64,000 bases of DNA from Roseiarcus sp036488815 (GTDB taxonomy: Bacteria; Pseudomonadota; Alphaproteobacteria; Rhizobiales; Beijerinckiaceae), in contig DASXGX010000045.1 of assembly GCA_036488815.1 (NCBI GenBank), forward strand, positions 1-64,000. Direction: 5' to 3'. Position numbers and translations under genes: made by a program. Under the pieces are notes generated by a model that saw nothing but the letters and a program-made list of their open reading frames with translations, searched no databases and was not told the DNA's origin. Shown here one piece after another: positions 33,334 through 42,251 of this stretch (positions within the stretch are counted from its first letter, which is position 1; every line of letters begins with the position of its first letter).

Positions 33334-34578
33334 TCACCGCGCTCTAAGATGGGCCGGCGGCGGGACCTTGGAAAGTCGGAGCGCGATCAGCAACGCGCAA
33401 GCCGTCAAAGCCGCGAGAAGACCGGCGACGCCGGGCCAGCCGAGCCGCTGGAAGAAGACTCCGCCCGATGAGCCGACGACGCTCGAGCCGAGATAGTAGA
33501 AGAACAGATAGAGGGCCGACGCCTGCGCCCGCGCCGTCTGCGTTCGCAAGCCCACCCAGCTCGACGCGATCGAATGGGCGCCGAAAAACCCCCAGGTGAT
33601 CAGGCCGATCCCCACCACGACGAGAGGCAGGGAGTTCGGCAGCGTCGCGATGATTCCGGCGAGTTCGATCGCGATCGCGATCCACAGCACGCGGCGGCGA
33701 CCGTAACGCCCAGCAAGATCGCCCATCACTGTCGAACTGACGGCCCCCGCCAGATACAGCACGAAGACGAGGCCGATCATCGTCTGGCTGAGCGAAAAGG
33801 GCGGCTCCGCGAGCCGGAAGCCGGTGTAATTGTAAGCGCAGACAAAGGCGCCCATCAGCAGGAAACCTTCGGCGAAGAGAAGCCGCAAACCGGGTTCGGC
33901 GAGATGCCGGCTGATTGTGCCGGCGAGGTCTCGAAGGCCGGGGCTGGCGCCTCTGCGGGACGCTTCGCGCCCGCGAGGCAGTCCGGCCGCGATCAGCGCC
34001 GCACCGACCAGACCCACGGCGCCGGCCGCGGCGATCGCCCAGCGCCATCCCGCCAGATCGCTGAGCGCGGCGACCGCAATACGGCCGCTCATCCCGCCGA
34101 GCGTGCTGCCGGCGATGTAGAGCCCCATCGCCAGGCCGAGAGCCTGCGAGTCCATTTCGTCACCGAGATAGGCCATCGCGACGGCCGGCAGTCCGGAGAG
34201 CGCGAGGCCGGCGAGCGCACGCAGCGCCAGGAGGACCGGCCAGTTCGGGGCCAGCGCCGTCAGCATGGTGGCCAACGAACTCGCCGCCAATGAGACGACC
34301 ATGATCCGTTTGCGGCCCCAGACTTCGGACAGCGTTCCGGCCGCGATCATCGCGACGGCGAGCACGCCGGTCGTCGCCGAGAGCGCCAGACTGGCGATCG
34401 CGGGCGAAACCGCGAATTCACGCGCGAAGACGGGCATCAGCGGTTGCACGCTATAGAGCACTGCGAACGTTGCGAGGCCGCCGACGAACAAAGGCCCGGT
34501 GATGCGCCAGAAGGCTGGGTCAGAGCGTCCTATGCGGGCTGGAGCGGTAGGAGAGGAAGTCGACTCGCGAAGGGACAT
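33334..34578 (-). CDS. MFS transporter, YnfM-like
   Basis: 414 residues, 12 membrane segments. AVLYSVQPLMPVFAREFAVSPA in TM1-loop, SEVWGRKRIMVVS (motif A) and GLALSGLPAVAMAYLGDE are typical of YnfM/AraJ-like major facilitator proteins. Probably a proton-driven exporter; substrate unknown. The stop lies 14 bases before the recO start, so the two may be co-transcribed. Confidence 0.88.
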   Translation of the reverse strand: MSLRESTSSPTAPARIGRSDPAFWRITGPLFVGGLATFAVLYSVQPLMPVFAREFAVSPAIASLALSATTGVLAVAMIAAGTLSEVWGRKRIMVVSLAASSLATMLTALAPNWPVLLALRALAGLALSGLPAVAMAYLGDEMDSQALGLAMGLYIAGSTLGGMSGRIAVAALSDLAGWRWAIAAAGAVGLVGAALIAAGLPRGREASRRGASPGLRDLAGTISRHLAEPGLRLLFAEGFLLMGAFVCAYNYTGFRLAEPPFSLSQTMIGLVFVLYLAGAVSSTVMGDLAGRYGRRRVLWIAIAIELAGIIATLPNSLPLVVVGIGLITWGFFGAHSIASSWVGLRTQTARAQASALYLFFYYLGSSVVGSSGGVFFQRLGWPGVAGLLAALTACALLIALRLSKVPPPAHLRAR

Positions 34579-34632
34579 GGGCCTCCGTTTAGCGTTCCCG
34601 CGCGCAAAACGAAAACGCGAAGCCCCCTTCCC

Positions 34633-35976
34633 TCAGCGCCAAAAGTCGAACCAGATGCGCCGGGAAAACGCGTCCGGGTCGACTGGAAACTGGGCGGACA
34701 TCACCGGTAGGAAGAAGACGAACAGGAGGCCGGACGCGACGAGAAATCCCACCGCGGCCAGGGGGCGCGGCTGAGAGCCCCGGAAGAACGCCAACGCCAG
34801 CGCCGGTCCAGCGCTGAGGAGCGCGGGAAAATAATAATAGAAGAATTCGAGCCCCTTCGGATTGAGCGCCCAAGGCAGATATTGCGAGAAAAACGCAACC
34901 GTGACGATCATCCCGTCGGTGTCGCGCCGCGCGATCCATCGCCATGCCGCTGCGAGGATCGCCGCCTCTCCGGCGAAGAGGACGAGCGGGCTCGCCATGC
35001 CGACGATCGCCTGCGCTGGATTGTTCGCACTCCATTGCGCGCCGGGCCCGCCTTCGATGTGGAAGAGATACCACACCGGCCGGGTCATCGCCGGCCACTG
35101 GAACCACAGGCTCGAATAAGGATGCGACGCTGACACGCCCGTCATGATGGCGATCATGCGCCGCTGCGAGGCGAAGAATTCAAGGATGGTCCCTTCGTGC
35201 AGCATTTGCGGCACATAGGTCGCGAAATAGGCGAGGAACGGCGCGACGACGAAGGCGAGCAGCGACTTGCCGGGGGTCAAGGCGCGCCAAGCTTCGGGCG
35301 TGAAGAAGTCGCTCTCGCGGGGATCCTCGAAATGAACGCGCCAGAGCTTCAATAGGCCGAGCAGCAGGCGAACAGCCACGACGCCGAACAGCGGGAAGAG
35401 TCCCGACAGCTTGCACGCTCCCGCCAGGCCGAAGCAAACGCCCATCAACAGCGCGAAGACGAAGGATCGGCGCTCGGAGCGCCTCTCCTTGAAGCTGAAG
35501 GTGAAGAAGGCGAGCGCAAGCACGCAGAAGGCCATGAGAAAAATGTCGAGCATCGCGATGCGCGCCTGGACATAGACGACGAAGTCGAACGCGGTGACGG
35601 CGCACGCCCACAGCGATTGCGCGACGCTGCGCAGCAGCGCGTACGACCAGAGCAGAGTCCCAACCAGCGTCAGCGCGCCGAACAGCGCGCTCGTGGCGCG
35701 CCAGCCGAACGGATCGTCGCCGAACAGCACCATGCCGCTGGCGATCAGCAGCTTGCCGAGCGGCGGATGCTCCTGGTGCAGCATTTCGCCCGACTTGATC
35801 AGCGTGCGCGCCGTCGCAACGTACCAGGTCTCGTCGAAGTAGATGTCTCGCGCCGCGCCGTGACCCCATAGGAACAGAGCGAGCGAAGCCGCGAAGACGA
35901 TGACGCCCCACACTGCAAGCGCTTCACGCGTCGGCGCAAACAGGCGCGCGGCGACGGAGCTGAGGCTGAATTGCAT
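34633..35976 (-). CDS. GT39-like membrane glycosyltransferase (PMT family)
   Basis: 447 residues with about 10 membrane segments. DIYFDETWYVATARTLI holds the conserved Asp-Glu pair of the first loop, followed by EMLHQEHPPLGKLLIASGM and VQARIAMLDIFLM, as in protein O-mannosyltransferases of family GT39. It would use a polyprenyl-phosphate sugar to modify an extracytoplasmic protein or glycolipid; the acceptor is unknown. ATG 35976 fits the topology (short cytoplasmic N-terminus). Divergent from the stomatin-like gene. Confidence 0.8.
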   Translation of the reverse strand: MQFSLSSVAARLFAPTREALAVWGVIVFAASLALFLWGHGAARDIYFDETWYVATARTLIKSGEMLHQEHPPLGKLLIASGMVLFGDDPFGWRATSALFGALTLVGTLLWSYALLRSVAQSLWACAVTAFDFVVYVQARIAMLDIFLMAFCVLALAFFTFSFKERRSERRSFVFALLMGVCFGLAGACKLSGLFPLFGVVAVRLLLGLLKLWRVHFEDPRESDFFTPEAWRALTPGKSLLAFVVAPFLAYFATYVPQMLHEGTILEFFASQRRMIAIMTGVSASHPYSSLWFQWPAMTRPVWYLFHIEGGPGAQWSANNPAQAIVGMASPLVLFAGEAAILAAAWRWIARRDTDGMIVTVAFFSQYLPWALNPKGLEFFYYYFPALLSAGPALALAFFRGSQPRPLAAVGFLVASGLLFVFFLPVMSAQFPVDPDAFSRRIWFDFWR

Positions 35977-36134
35977 ATTGGGCTCATTCCGGTCTTGCGG
36001 CGAGGCGATCATGCCCGCCTCGATGCTGCGCCGCAACTGTGGCTCGTGTCGGCGAACATGCGAGCGCCGACGGGGACGACGTGCGAAAATGGGGCGCCGC
36101 GGGGCGACTACGCCCGGGAAAAAGGAGGAAACGC

Positions 36135-37052
36135 ATGAGAAGACCCAACGCGTTGCCCGCTCTGCTGTTCGTCATCATCGTGGCGTTCGGTTGGGCTCTC
36201 GCCTACCTGACCGCCCCCCCTTACGACTATCGCCATGGCGCGTGGATCGGCCTCGGGTCGGTGGTGGTCGGCTTCATCGTCGCCTATTCCGTCAAGGTGG
36301 CGGACCAATGGGAACGGGCCGTCGTGCTTCGTCTCGGCCGGTTCCGCACGCTCGAGGGGCCGGGCCTGTTCTTCATCGTCCCCATCATCGAGACCGTCGC
36401 CTATTGGATCGACACGCGGGTGGTCACCAGCGCGTTCCGCGCCGAGAAGACCCTGACCAAGGACACCGTTCCGGTCGACGTCGACGCCGTGCTGTTCTGG
36501 AAAGTGGTCGACCCCAGGAAGGCGGCGCTCGACGTCGCCGACTACAGCGGCGCCATCAACTGGGCCGCCCAGACGGCCCTGCGCGACGTCATCGGCAAGA
36601 CGTTGCTCGCCGACATGTTGGAAGGGCGCGAAAGGATCAGCGTCGAGTTGCAGCGGATCATCGACGCGCGCTCCGAGCCCTGGGGCGTCAACGTCATCTC
36701 CGTCGAGGTCAAGGATGTGCTGATCCCGCCGGCGCTGCAGGATGCGATGTCGATGCAGGCTCAGGCGGAGCGCGAGCGTCAGGCCCGCGTGATTCTCGGC
36801 GATTCCGAGCGCCAGGTGGCGGAAAAATTCGGCGAGGCGGCGAAGACATACGCCGACAATCCGACCGCCTTCCATCTGCGCGCGATGAACATGCTTTACG
36901 AAGGGCTGAAACGCGACAACGCGACGATCGTCATCGTGCCGAGCAGCGCGGTCGAGACGATGCAACTGGGCAGCATCGGGGGGATTGCGGCGATGACGAC
37001 GGCGCTAGGCAAAGGGCGGGCGGCGGCGCCGGGAGGCGGCGCTGCGCCCTGA
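36135..37052 (+). CDS. Stomatin/prohibitin-like (SPFH) slipin
   Basis: 305 residues. Two hydrophobic stretches near the N-terminus (about 8-25 and 35-55), then the SPFH domain: QWERAVVLRLGRFRTLEGPGL, DVDAVLFWKVVDPRKAALDV, AQTALRDVIGKTLLADML, GVNVISVEVKDVLIPPALQDAM, and the coiled tail AQAERERQARVILGDSE. Slipins organise membrane microdomains and often pair with a NfeD-type protease; no NfeD gene is present here. Strong AAAGGAGG before ATG 36135. Confidence 0.92.
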   Translation: MRRPNALPALLFVIIVAFGWALAYLTAPPYDYRHGAWIGLGSVVVGFIVAYSVKVADQWERAVVLRLGRFRTLEGPGLFFIVPIIETVAYWIDTRVVTSAFRAEKTLTKDTVPVDVDAVLFWKVVDPRKAALDVADYSGAINWAAQTALRDVIGKTLLADMLEGRERISVELQRIIDARSEPWGVNVISVEVKDVLIPPALQDAMSMQAQAERERQARVILGDSERQVAEKFGEAAKTYADNPTAFHLRAMNMLYEGLKRDNATIVIVPSSAVETMQLGSIGGIAAMTTALGKGRAAAPGGGAAP

Positions 37053-37118
37053 GGACCGCCGGCCCCGCCGCCCGCCGGGGTGCAGGCAGCGGTCAGGTCG
37101 GGAAAACCCTGGCGAGGG

Positions 37119-38459
37119 TCATTGGTCGCCAGGGAGCTTTGTTTCTTTGTATCCGTCGGTCAGCGTCTTTAGGAACGCGATGATGTCGGCTTCCTCTTGC
37201 GCCGTCATCGCGGGCGTGTCGCCGAGATGCCGGTCGAAAGGCGGATCGCTCACGTCGACATTGGCCTGATATTGCACCGGAATGTCGTTGAGTTTCTGGA
37301 CCGTCCCGTCAGCTGCGCGTGGATAGACTTTCTCCGGGTTGGTGTCTCGGAAATTGTAGAAATCGAGCACTTCCTGCAGCGTGTGGAACACCCCGTTGTG
37401 GAAGAACGTGTGGCGCATGACAGTGTTGCGCAAGGACGGCGTGAGGAACATGCCGCAATATTGCGTCTGGTTGGCCATGTCGCTGCGAATGGGTCCGCAA
37501 ACCCCGAGATCGAAATGCTGCGGGTCCCGGTTGTCCGTGAGCGTTGCATTGCGCGGCGCGCCCAAGGCTTCGAACTGAAAATCGGTAAAGAGCGGCGGCA
37601 ATCCATCGGCGCTTGGCTGCGAGAGATGGCAGCCGCCACAATTGGCCTTGTCCGGATCATTGAACAATATGTAACCGCGCAATTCGCTCTCGCTGAAGCG
37701 GGCCTTGCCCTCCAGCCAATAATCGTACTTGCTCGTGTAGGGGTGAAAGCTCGGCTCCTCGATCTCATAACGCGCGACCGCGAACATCGCCTCCGACACC
37801 AGCATCTGCGGGTCTCGGAAAATGTTCTTGCCAAACAGGCCCGTGAAACCTTCCACATACGGCGCGTGGCGCAGTTTCTCAGCCACCTTTTCGATGCTGC
37901 CGCCGTCCATCTCGCGCGGGTCGAGCAGAGGAACGGCCGCCTGCATCTGCAATGTGTTGGCGCGGCCGTCCCAGAACATGCCGCCCTGCGGAACCATGTT
38001 CGCAGCGCTTTCCGAAGTCTGCGTCGCGGTCTTCTGCGCGCGGGTCGCGGTTTTGGCGACCGCGGCCATCGCAGCCAGATTTACGTTCTCAACTTCCGGA
38101 TCATCCGGTCCGATGGCGAACTCCGGCTGCCGTTCCAGATAAGTCAGCGAGGGGACGGCGCGCGCGCCCTGCCGCGTCAGCGTCGGGCCACCGAGCATGA
38201 CCGACTGGTCGTTCGGCGGGCCATAGGCATGATCCGGACTGTGACACGAGGAGCAGGACAGCTTGCCCGACGACGACAGGCTCGGATCATAAAATATCTG
38301 TCGGCCAAGTTGCGCCATGGCGGAAAGGGGCGCGACAGGGCGGCGGACAAGATGGATGGGATGTGGGTTTTCGCCAGGCAAAACTTGCGGTTCGGCGGCG
38401 AAGACGACGCCGGCCGAGAGGCCGGCGCCGAGCAACCACAAGAATGTGCGGTTGAGCAT
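37119..38459 (-). CDS. Di-heme cytochrome c peroxidase/MauG-type protein
   Basis: 446 residues with signal peptide (cleavage near FAA, about 22). Two c-type heme sites: CSSCH (69-73) and CGGCH (274-278). Conserved FYDPSLSSSGKLSC, FWDGRANTL and HTFFHNGVFHTLQEVLDFYNFRD fit the periplasmic di-heme peroxidase/MauG group. It either reduces peroxide with a cytochrome donor or oxidises a partner substrate. It follows the phosphoesterase gene by only 6 bases, so the two are one transcription unit. Confidence 0.9.
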   Translation of the reverse strand: MLNRTFLWLLGAGLSAGVVFAAEPQVLPGENPHPIHLVRRPVAPLSAMAQLGRQIFYDPSLSSSGKLSCSSCHSPDHAYGPPNDQSVMLGGPTLTRQGARAVPSLTYLERQPEFAIGPDDPEVENVNLAAMAAVAKTATRAQKTATQTSESAANMVPQGGMFWDGRANTLQMQAAVPLLDPREMDGGSIEKVAEKLRHAPYVEGFTGLFGKNIFRDPQMLVSEAMFAVARYEIEEPSFHPYTSKYDYWLEGKARFSESELRGYILFNDPDKANCGGCHLSQPSADGLPPLFTDFQFEALGAPRNATLTDNRDPQHFDLGVCGPIRSDMANQTQYCGMFLTPSLRNTVMRHTFFHNGVFHTLQEVLDFYNFRDTNPEKVYPRAADGTVQKLNDIPVQYQANVDVSDPPFDRHLGDTPAMTAQEEADIIAFLKTLTDGYKETKLPGDQ

Positions 38460-38465
38460 GATCGA

Positions 38466-40163
38466 TCAGTCGTGGCCTTGGGATTTCCCCGGGGCGGTCG
38501 CAACCACGGTGCCCTCCGACGGATCGAGGAAGAGCTTGTCGTCACGCTTGCCAGGGCTGAAGTCGAACATGTCGGTGATCGAACCGGCGCTGGCGTCGAA
38601 GGAGCCGCCGCCGAGTCGCTCGCCTTGCAACCAATTGTCCTCGATGAAGCGCACCACGGACGCCTGCGAGAGCCGCTCGTGGCTGACGTAGTTCTGCTTG
38701 GCGTAGGGCGAGATCACGATGAACGGGATGCGCGTACCGGGGCCGCAGCGCCCGTTCACAGGCTGGCCGTTGAGGCCTTTGGGCTGCGTGCCCTTGCCGC
38801 ACACGCCGGGACCGTTCAGCTGATCGGCAGTCGCATTAAACGACGAGCTCGTCGGCGTGGCGAAAGCGTGGTCGTACCAGCCGTCCGAGTCGTCATAGGT
38901 GACGATCACAGCGGTGTCTTTCCAATCAGGTTGCTGCTCCAGGAAGTTGACGAGAGTGACGAGTCCCTGCTGCTCATCGAGCGGATCGGAATTGCCGGGG
39001 TGAGCGTCCTGATACGCCGGCATCTTGATGTAGGAAACCGACGGATAATTGCCGGCCTTCACCGCCGCGTAGAAGTCGTTCAGGTCATAGGCGTGGTTGG
39101 CGGGGTCAGCCTTTCCGTCCTGCGTCGTGCTGTAGCCGATAGCCTCGGTTGAGCTCGGGCGGGCGTGGGTCGGATTGGCGGTCGAAGTGAAGTACTGGAA
39201 CCACATATGATGCGGCACATAATCGCTGACGGTGCCGACGATGGCTGAATTGGTGCTGCGCTTGCACCCCGTGGTCTTGTTCGCGTTGACCGTTTGCAGG
39301 TTGAAGCCGCCCACGAACGAGCCCCAGGTAAGATGGGCCGCGTTGAGCAGGTCACCGATGTTCTTGCTGGTCATCATGACCTGGCTGGTCGTGCTCGAGC
39401 ACACGTCGTAGCCCGGATCGGTATCGCCGTTTAGCGTCAAGCCGCCAGCGCCGTCGCTGACCGTGGACGCGTTACCCACGACGACCTTCGCGCCATTGGT
39501 CTGGCCGGAAAAGACTTCAAGCGCGCCAGGGGTCGATGGCCCGTAGGTGTCGGTATAGGCATTGTCGCTCATCGCGAAATGCTGTGCGTAGTTCCAGAAG
39601 CCGGTGACCGTGTTGCCGTCGAAATAGCCCATCACCTGGCCCTTGGTGCCGAAGGCTCCGGCGCCGCCCGAGGTGCCGCTGCCGGTGAACTTCGGGAAGA
39701 GATCGGCTTTGCCGTTGTCATAGGCCTCTTCCTCGGCCGTGTAGGCGTGGCTCTGGTCAGCCGTGTTCGCCTGCGTGCGGTCGAGGCGGAACGGATTGGC
39801 CTCGTTGGGGTCGTTGAGGGTGTTGGTGTAGTTGCCGTTATTGACGAGCAGAAGCGGATTTGCGGCCAGATTGTTCACCTGCGGGGTGTTCCGGGCCGCC
39901 TTGAAAGCCGGCTCGCCGTACGGATTGGTCGCATTCGGGTAGGTGGCGAAGTAGTGATCGAACGAGCGGTTCTCGTTGAAGATCACCACGAGATGCTTGA
40001 TCGGGGTCGCGGTCCGCGCCTCGCCCTTGCCATGTTGGCCGTTGTTGCCGTGCCCACCGAAGTCTGGGCCGTTGCCATTGGAATCAGCGGCGACCGGACC
40101 GCTCCATGCGACAGCGGCCGCGACGCCAAACATCGCAACAGTGGAAAGCAATTTCGTTCTCAT
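38466..40163 (-). CDS. Secreted phosphoesterase (phospholipase C/AcpA family)
   Basis: 565 residues with a signal peptide (VAMFGVAAAVAWSGPVAAD, cleavage near 28). Active-site start HLVVIFNENRSFDHYFATYP, with the Glu-Asn-Arg-Ser-Phe-Asp motif of the phosphoesterase family, later DTAVIVTYDDSDGWYDH and GPGTRIPFIVISPYA. Phospholipase C, acid phosphatase AcpA and related enzymes share this core; which substrate is cut is not clear. Start ATG 40163 has GAGGGG upstream, better than 40175. Ser/Gly/Asn-rich segment after the signal peptide. Paired with the di-heme peroxidase gene. Confidence 0.88.
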   Translation of the reverse strand: MRTKLLSTVAMFGVAAAVAWSGPVAADSNGNGPDFGGHGNNGQHGKGEARTATPIKHLVVIFNENRSFDHYFATYPNATNPYGEPAFKAARNTPQVNNLAANPLLLVNNGNYTNTLNDPNEANPFRLDRTQANTADQSHAYTAEEEAYDNGKADLFPKFTGSGTSGGAGAFGTKGQVMGYFDGNTVTGFWNYAQHFAMSDNAYTDTYGPSTPGALEVFSGQTNGAKVVVGNASTVSDGAGGLTLNGDTDPGYDVCSSTTSQVMMTSKNIGDLLNAAHLTWGSFVGGFNLQTVNANKTTGCKRSTNSAIVGTVSDYVPHHMWFQYFTSTANPTHARPSSTEAIGYSTTQDGKADPANHAYDLNDFYAAVKAGNYPSVSYIKMPAYQDAHPGNSDPLDEQQGLVTLVNFLEQQPDWKDTAVIVTYDDSDGWYDHAFATPTSSSFNATADQLNGPGVCGKGTQPKGLNGQPVNGRCGPGTRIPFIVISPYAKQNYVSHERLSQASVVRFIEDNWLQGERLGGGSFDASAGSITDMFDFSPGKRDDKLFLDPSEGTVVATAPGKSQGHD

Positions 40164-40204
40164 CTTGCCCCTCAAAAAGGATGGCTTACAACGCGGGGCT
40201 TATA

Positions 40205-40560
40205 ATCAGCGGCAGATGACGTACGTGTGTCAGTTTGTCGTCACCGATCGGCGGGGAGGAGATCTGAATGCGCGCGATCACGAGCACCCGCTCGGCGCGC
40301 GACTGCCGGGTGATGACGTCCTCGACCACCCGATCGGCGAAATATTCCTGCTGCGAGCGCTCTGCTCACGTTTTGAAACGGCAACTGCGGTCGATGCCTT
40401 GTAGGGCGGCGAGGCGCGCCGAACCCTTCTCCTCCGGCTCGGTGGGCTTCGCCGCCGCAGACTTCCATCGGAGGCGACATAGGCTTGCCGGGCTCGCAAA
40501 ACCCCTTCGAGGCGCGCGGCGATATTGACGCCGTCGCCACGAGATCGCCGATACTCCAGC
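40205..40560 (-). pseudogene. Decayed class III adenylate cyclase remnant
   Basis: Reading the minus strand gives successive pieces of a class III cyclase/TPR protein in three different frames: GDGVNIAARLEG (40538-40503), then EPGKP in a second frame (from 40495), PFQNVS in the same second frame (40381-40364), then EYFADRVVEDVITRQSRAER and VLVIAR in a third frame (from 40347). Intact relatives read GDGVNIAARLEG-EPGG, LPFQNMSGDPEQEYFADG and EDIITALSR-FVIAR in a single frame. So at least two frameshifts break it, and both ends are missing: it abuts the end of era and the phosphoesterase promoter region. It cannot make the enzyme. Confidence 0.8.
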
Positions 40561-40566
40561 GACCCG

Positions 40567-41508
40567 CTACCGCTTGGGGAAATCCAGCCCCATCGCGCGA
40601 TAGCGCTCGGGGTCGTCGAGCCAGTTTTCGCGCACCTTGACGAACAGGAAGAGGTGCACTGGCGTCTCGTTGGCCTCGGCGATCTCCTTGCGCGCGGCGG
40701 CGCCGATTGCCTTGATCGTGCGGCCGCCTTCGCCGATGACGATCTTCTTGTGGCTCTCGCGGGTCACATAGATGGTCTGCTCGATGCGTGCGGATCCGTT
40801 GGGCAGATCCTTCCAGGATTCCGTCTCGACCGTCGTCTGGTACGGCAGTTCGTCGTGCAGCCGCTCGAACAGCTTCTCGCGCGTGATTTCGGCGGCAAGC
40901 GAGCGCATCGGCGCATCGGCGATCTGGTCTTCGGGATAGAGCCAGGGGCCGGTTGGCATGACCTCCGCCAGCTTTGTGCTGAGCCGCTTGACCCCATCGC
41001 CGGTCGCGGCGCTGATCATGAACGTCTCGTCGAACGTCAGCGCCCCGTTCAGCCTTGCAGCGAGCGCCAGCAAGTTCGGACGCTCGACGAGATCGATCTT
41101 GTTGAGGACGAGGAACTTCGGCGCGCGGCTCCCGGCCAAGGTCGCCAGGATCGCCTTGACCGGCTCGCTCAATTCAGCGCCGCCCTGCGCTTCGGACTTT
41201 CCGGCCGCGACGAGTTCCTGCCGCGCGTCGATCAGCAGCGCCAGCGCGTCCGCCTCGCCCGCCGCGCCCCAGGCGGAGGCGATCATCGCCCGGTCGAGCC
41301 GCCGCTTGGGCGCAAACAGTCCTGGCGTATCGACGAAGATAAGCTGCGCCGGGCCCTCGACGAGAATGCCGCGCACGGCGTTGCGCGTCGTCTGCGCTTT
41401 GCGGGAGACGATCGACACTTTCGAGCCGACGAGCGCGTTGATGAGAGTTGACTTGCCGGCGTTCGGCGCGCCGATCAGCGCGACAAAACCGCAACGGGTT
41501 TCGCTCAT
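40567..41508 (-). CDS. era: GTPase Era
   Basis: 313 residues. G1 GAPNAGKSTLINALVG, switch regions, G3 FVDTPG, G4 NKID (VLNKIDLVERP), and a C-terminal KH domain (IVIGEGGRTIKAIGAAARKE). It binds the 3' end of 16S rRNA in small-subunit maturation. ATG 41508 overlaps the rnc stop (ATGA). Longer frame to 41697 would lie within rnc and is not used. Confidence 0.97.
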   Translation of the reverse strand: MSETRCGFVALIGAPNAGKSTLINALVGSKVSIVSRKAQTTRNAVRGILVEGPAQLIFVDTPGLFAPKRRLDRAMIASAWGAAGEADALALLIDARQELVAAGKSEAQGGAELSEPVKAILATLAGSRAPKFLVLNKIDLVERPNLLALAARLNGALTFDETFMISAATGDGVKRLSTKLAEVMPTGPWLYPEDQIADAPMRSLAAEITREKLFERLHDELPYQTTVETESWKDLPNGSARIEQTIYVTRESHKKIVIGEGGRTIKAIGAAARKEIAEANETPVHLFLFVKVRENWLDDPERYRAMGLDFPKR

Positions 41509-42206
41509 GTGGCGCTCCAGCGGGCGAGAAAGGCTTGTGCGGCCGCCTGTTCGGCGGCCCGTTTCGAGCTGGCTTCGCCAGCTTCCGGCTGGTAGCCGTC
41601 GAGGACGACGTGCATGACGAAGTGCGGCGCATGGGCTGGGCCGCTTCGCGCGACCTCGACGTATTTCGGCGCGGCGAGCGCGCGCGCCTGCGCCCACTCC
41701 TGCACTGCGGTCTTGGCATCGCGCTCGGGCTCTATGTCCGCGCTCATGCGCTCACGCCACGATCGCGCGACGAGATCGCGCGCCGCGTCGAAGCCGCCAT
41801 CGAGATAGACGGCGCCGATGATGGATTCGCACACGTCCGACAGGATAGCAGCCTTCTTGCGGCCGCCGGCGCGCGCTTCGCCCTGCCCCATGACGACATG
41901 CGGGCCGACATCCCATTCCTGCGCCACCGCGGCGCAGGTTTCGCGGCGCACCAGCTTGGCGAGACGCATCGACAGCTCCCCCTCGCTCGCCTGGGGATAG
42001 GCGTCATACAGCATATGCGCGACAATCACGCCGAGCACCCGGTCGCCGAGAAATTCCAGGCGTTGATAGGATTGAGCGCGCCCATGGCCGCCCGCAGCCG
42101 GGGCCGAGAGATGAGTGAGCGCGCGAGCCATCAGGTCGTGGTCACGGAACTGATGGCCGAGCCGCGCCTCGAGCGCCGCGAGTTCCGCCTTGGCCTTCCT
42201 GCTCAT
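41505..42206 (-). CDS. rnc: Ribonuclease III
   Basis: 233 residues: signature YQRLEFLGDRVLGVIVAHML with the acidic active-site residues, second metal-site region ICESIIGAVYLDGGFDAA read as CESIIGAVYLDGG, and C-terminal double-stranded-RNA-binding domain ending in KRAAEQAAAQAFLARW. It processes rRNA and structured mRNA. It lies between lepB (45-base gap) and era (4-base overlap). Confidence 0.97.
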   Translation of the reverse strand: MSRKAKAELAALEARLGHQFRDHDLMARALTHLSAPAAGGHGRAQSYQRLEFLGDRVLGVIVAHMLYDAYPQASEGELSMRLAKLVRRETCAAVAQEWDVGPHVVMGQGEARAGGRKKAAILSDVCESIIGAVYLDGGFDAARDLVARSWRERMSADIEPERDAKTAVQEWAQARALAAPKYVEVARSGPAHAPHFVMHVVLDGYQPEAGEASSKRAAEQAAAQAFLARWSAT

Positions 42207-42251
42207 GCGTCCGCGCCGATTATGGCCTCCTGGCCCGTTCCCGCAGTCCGC

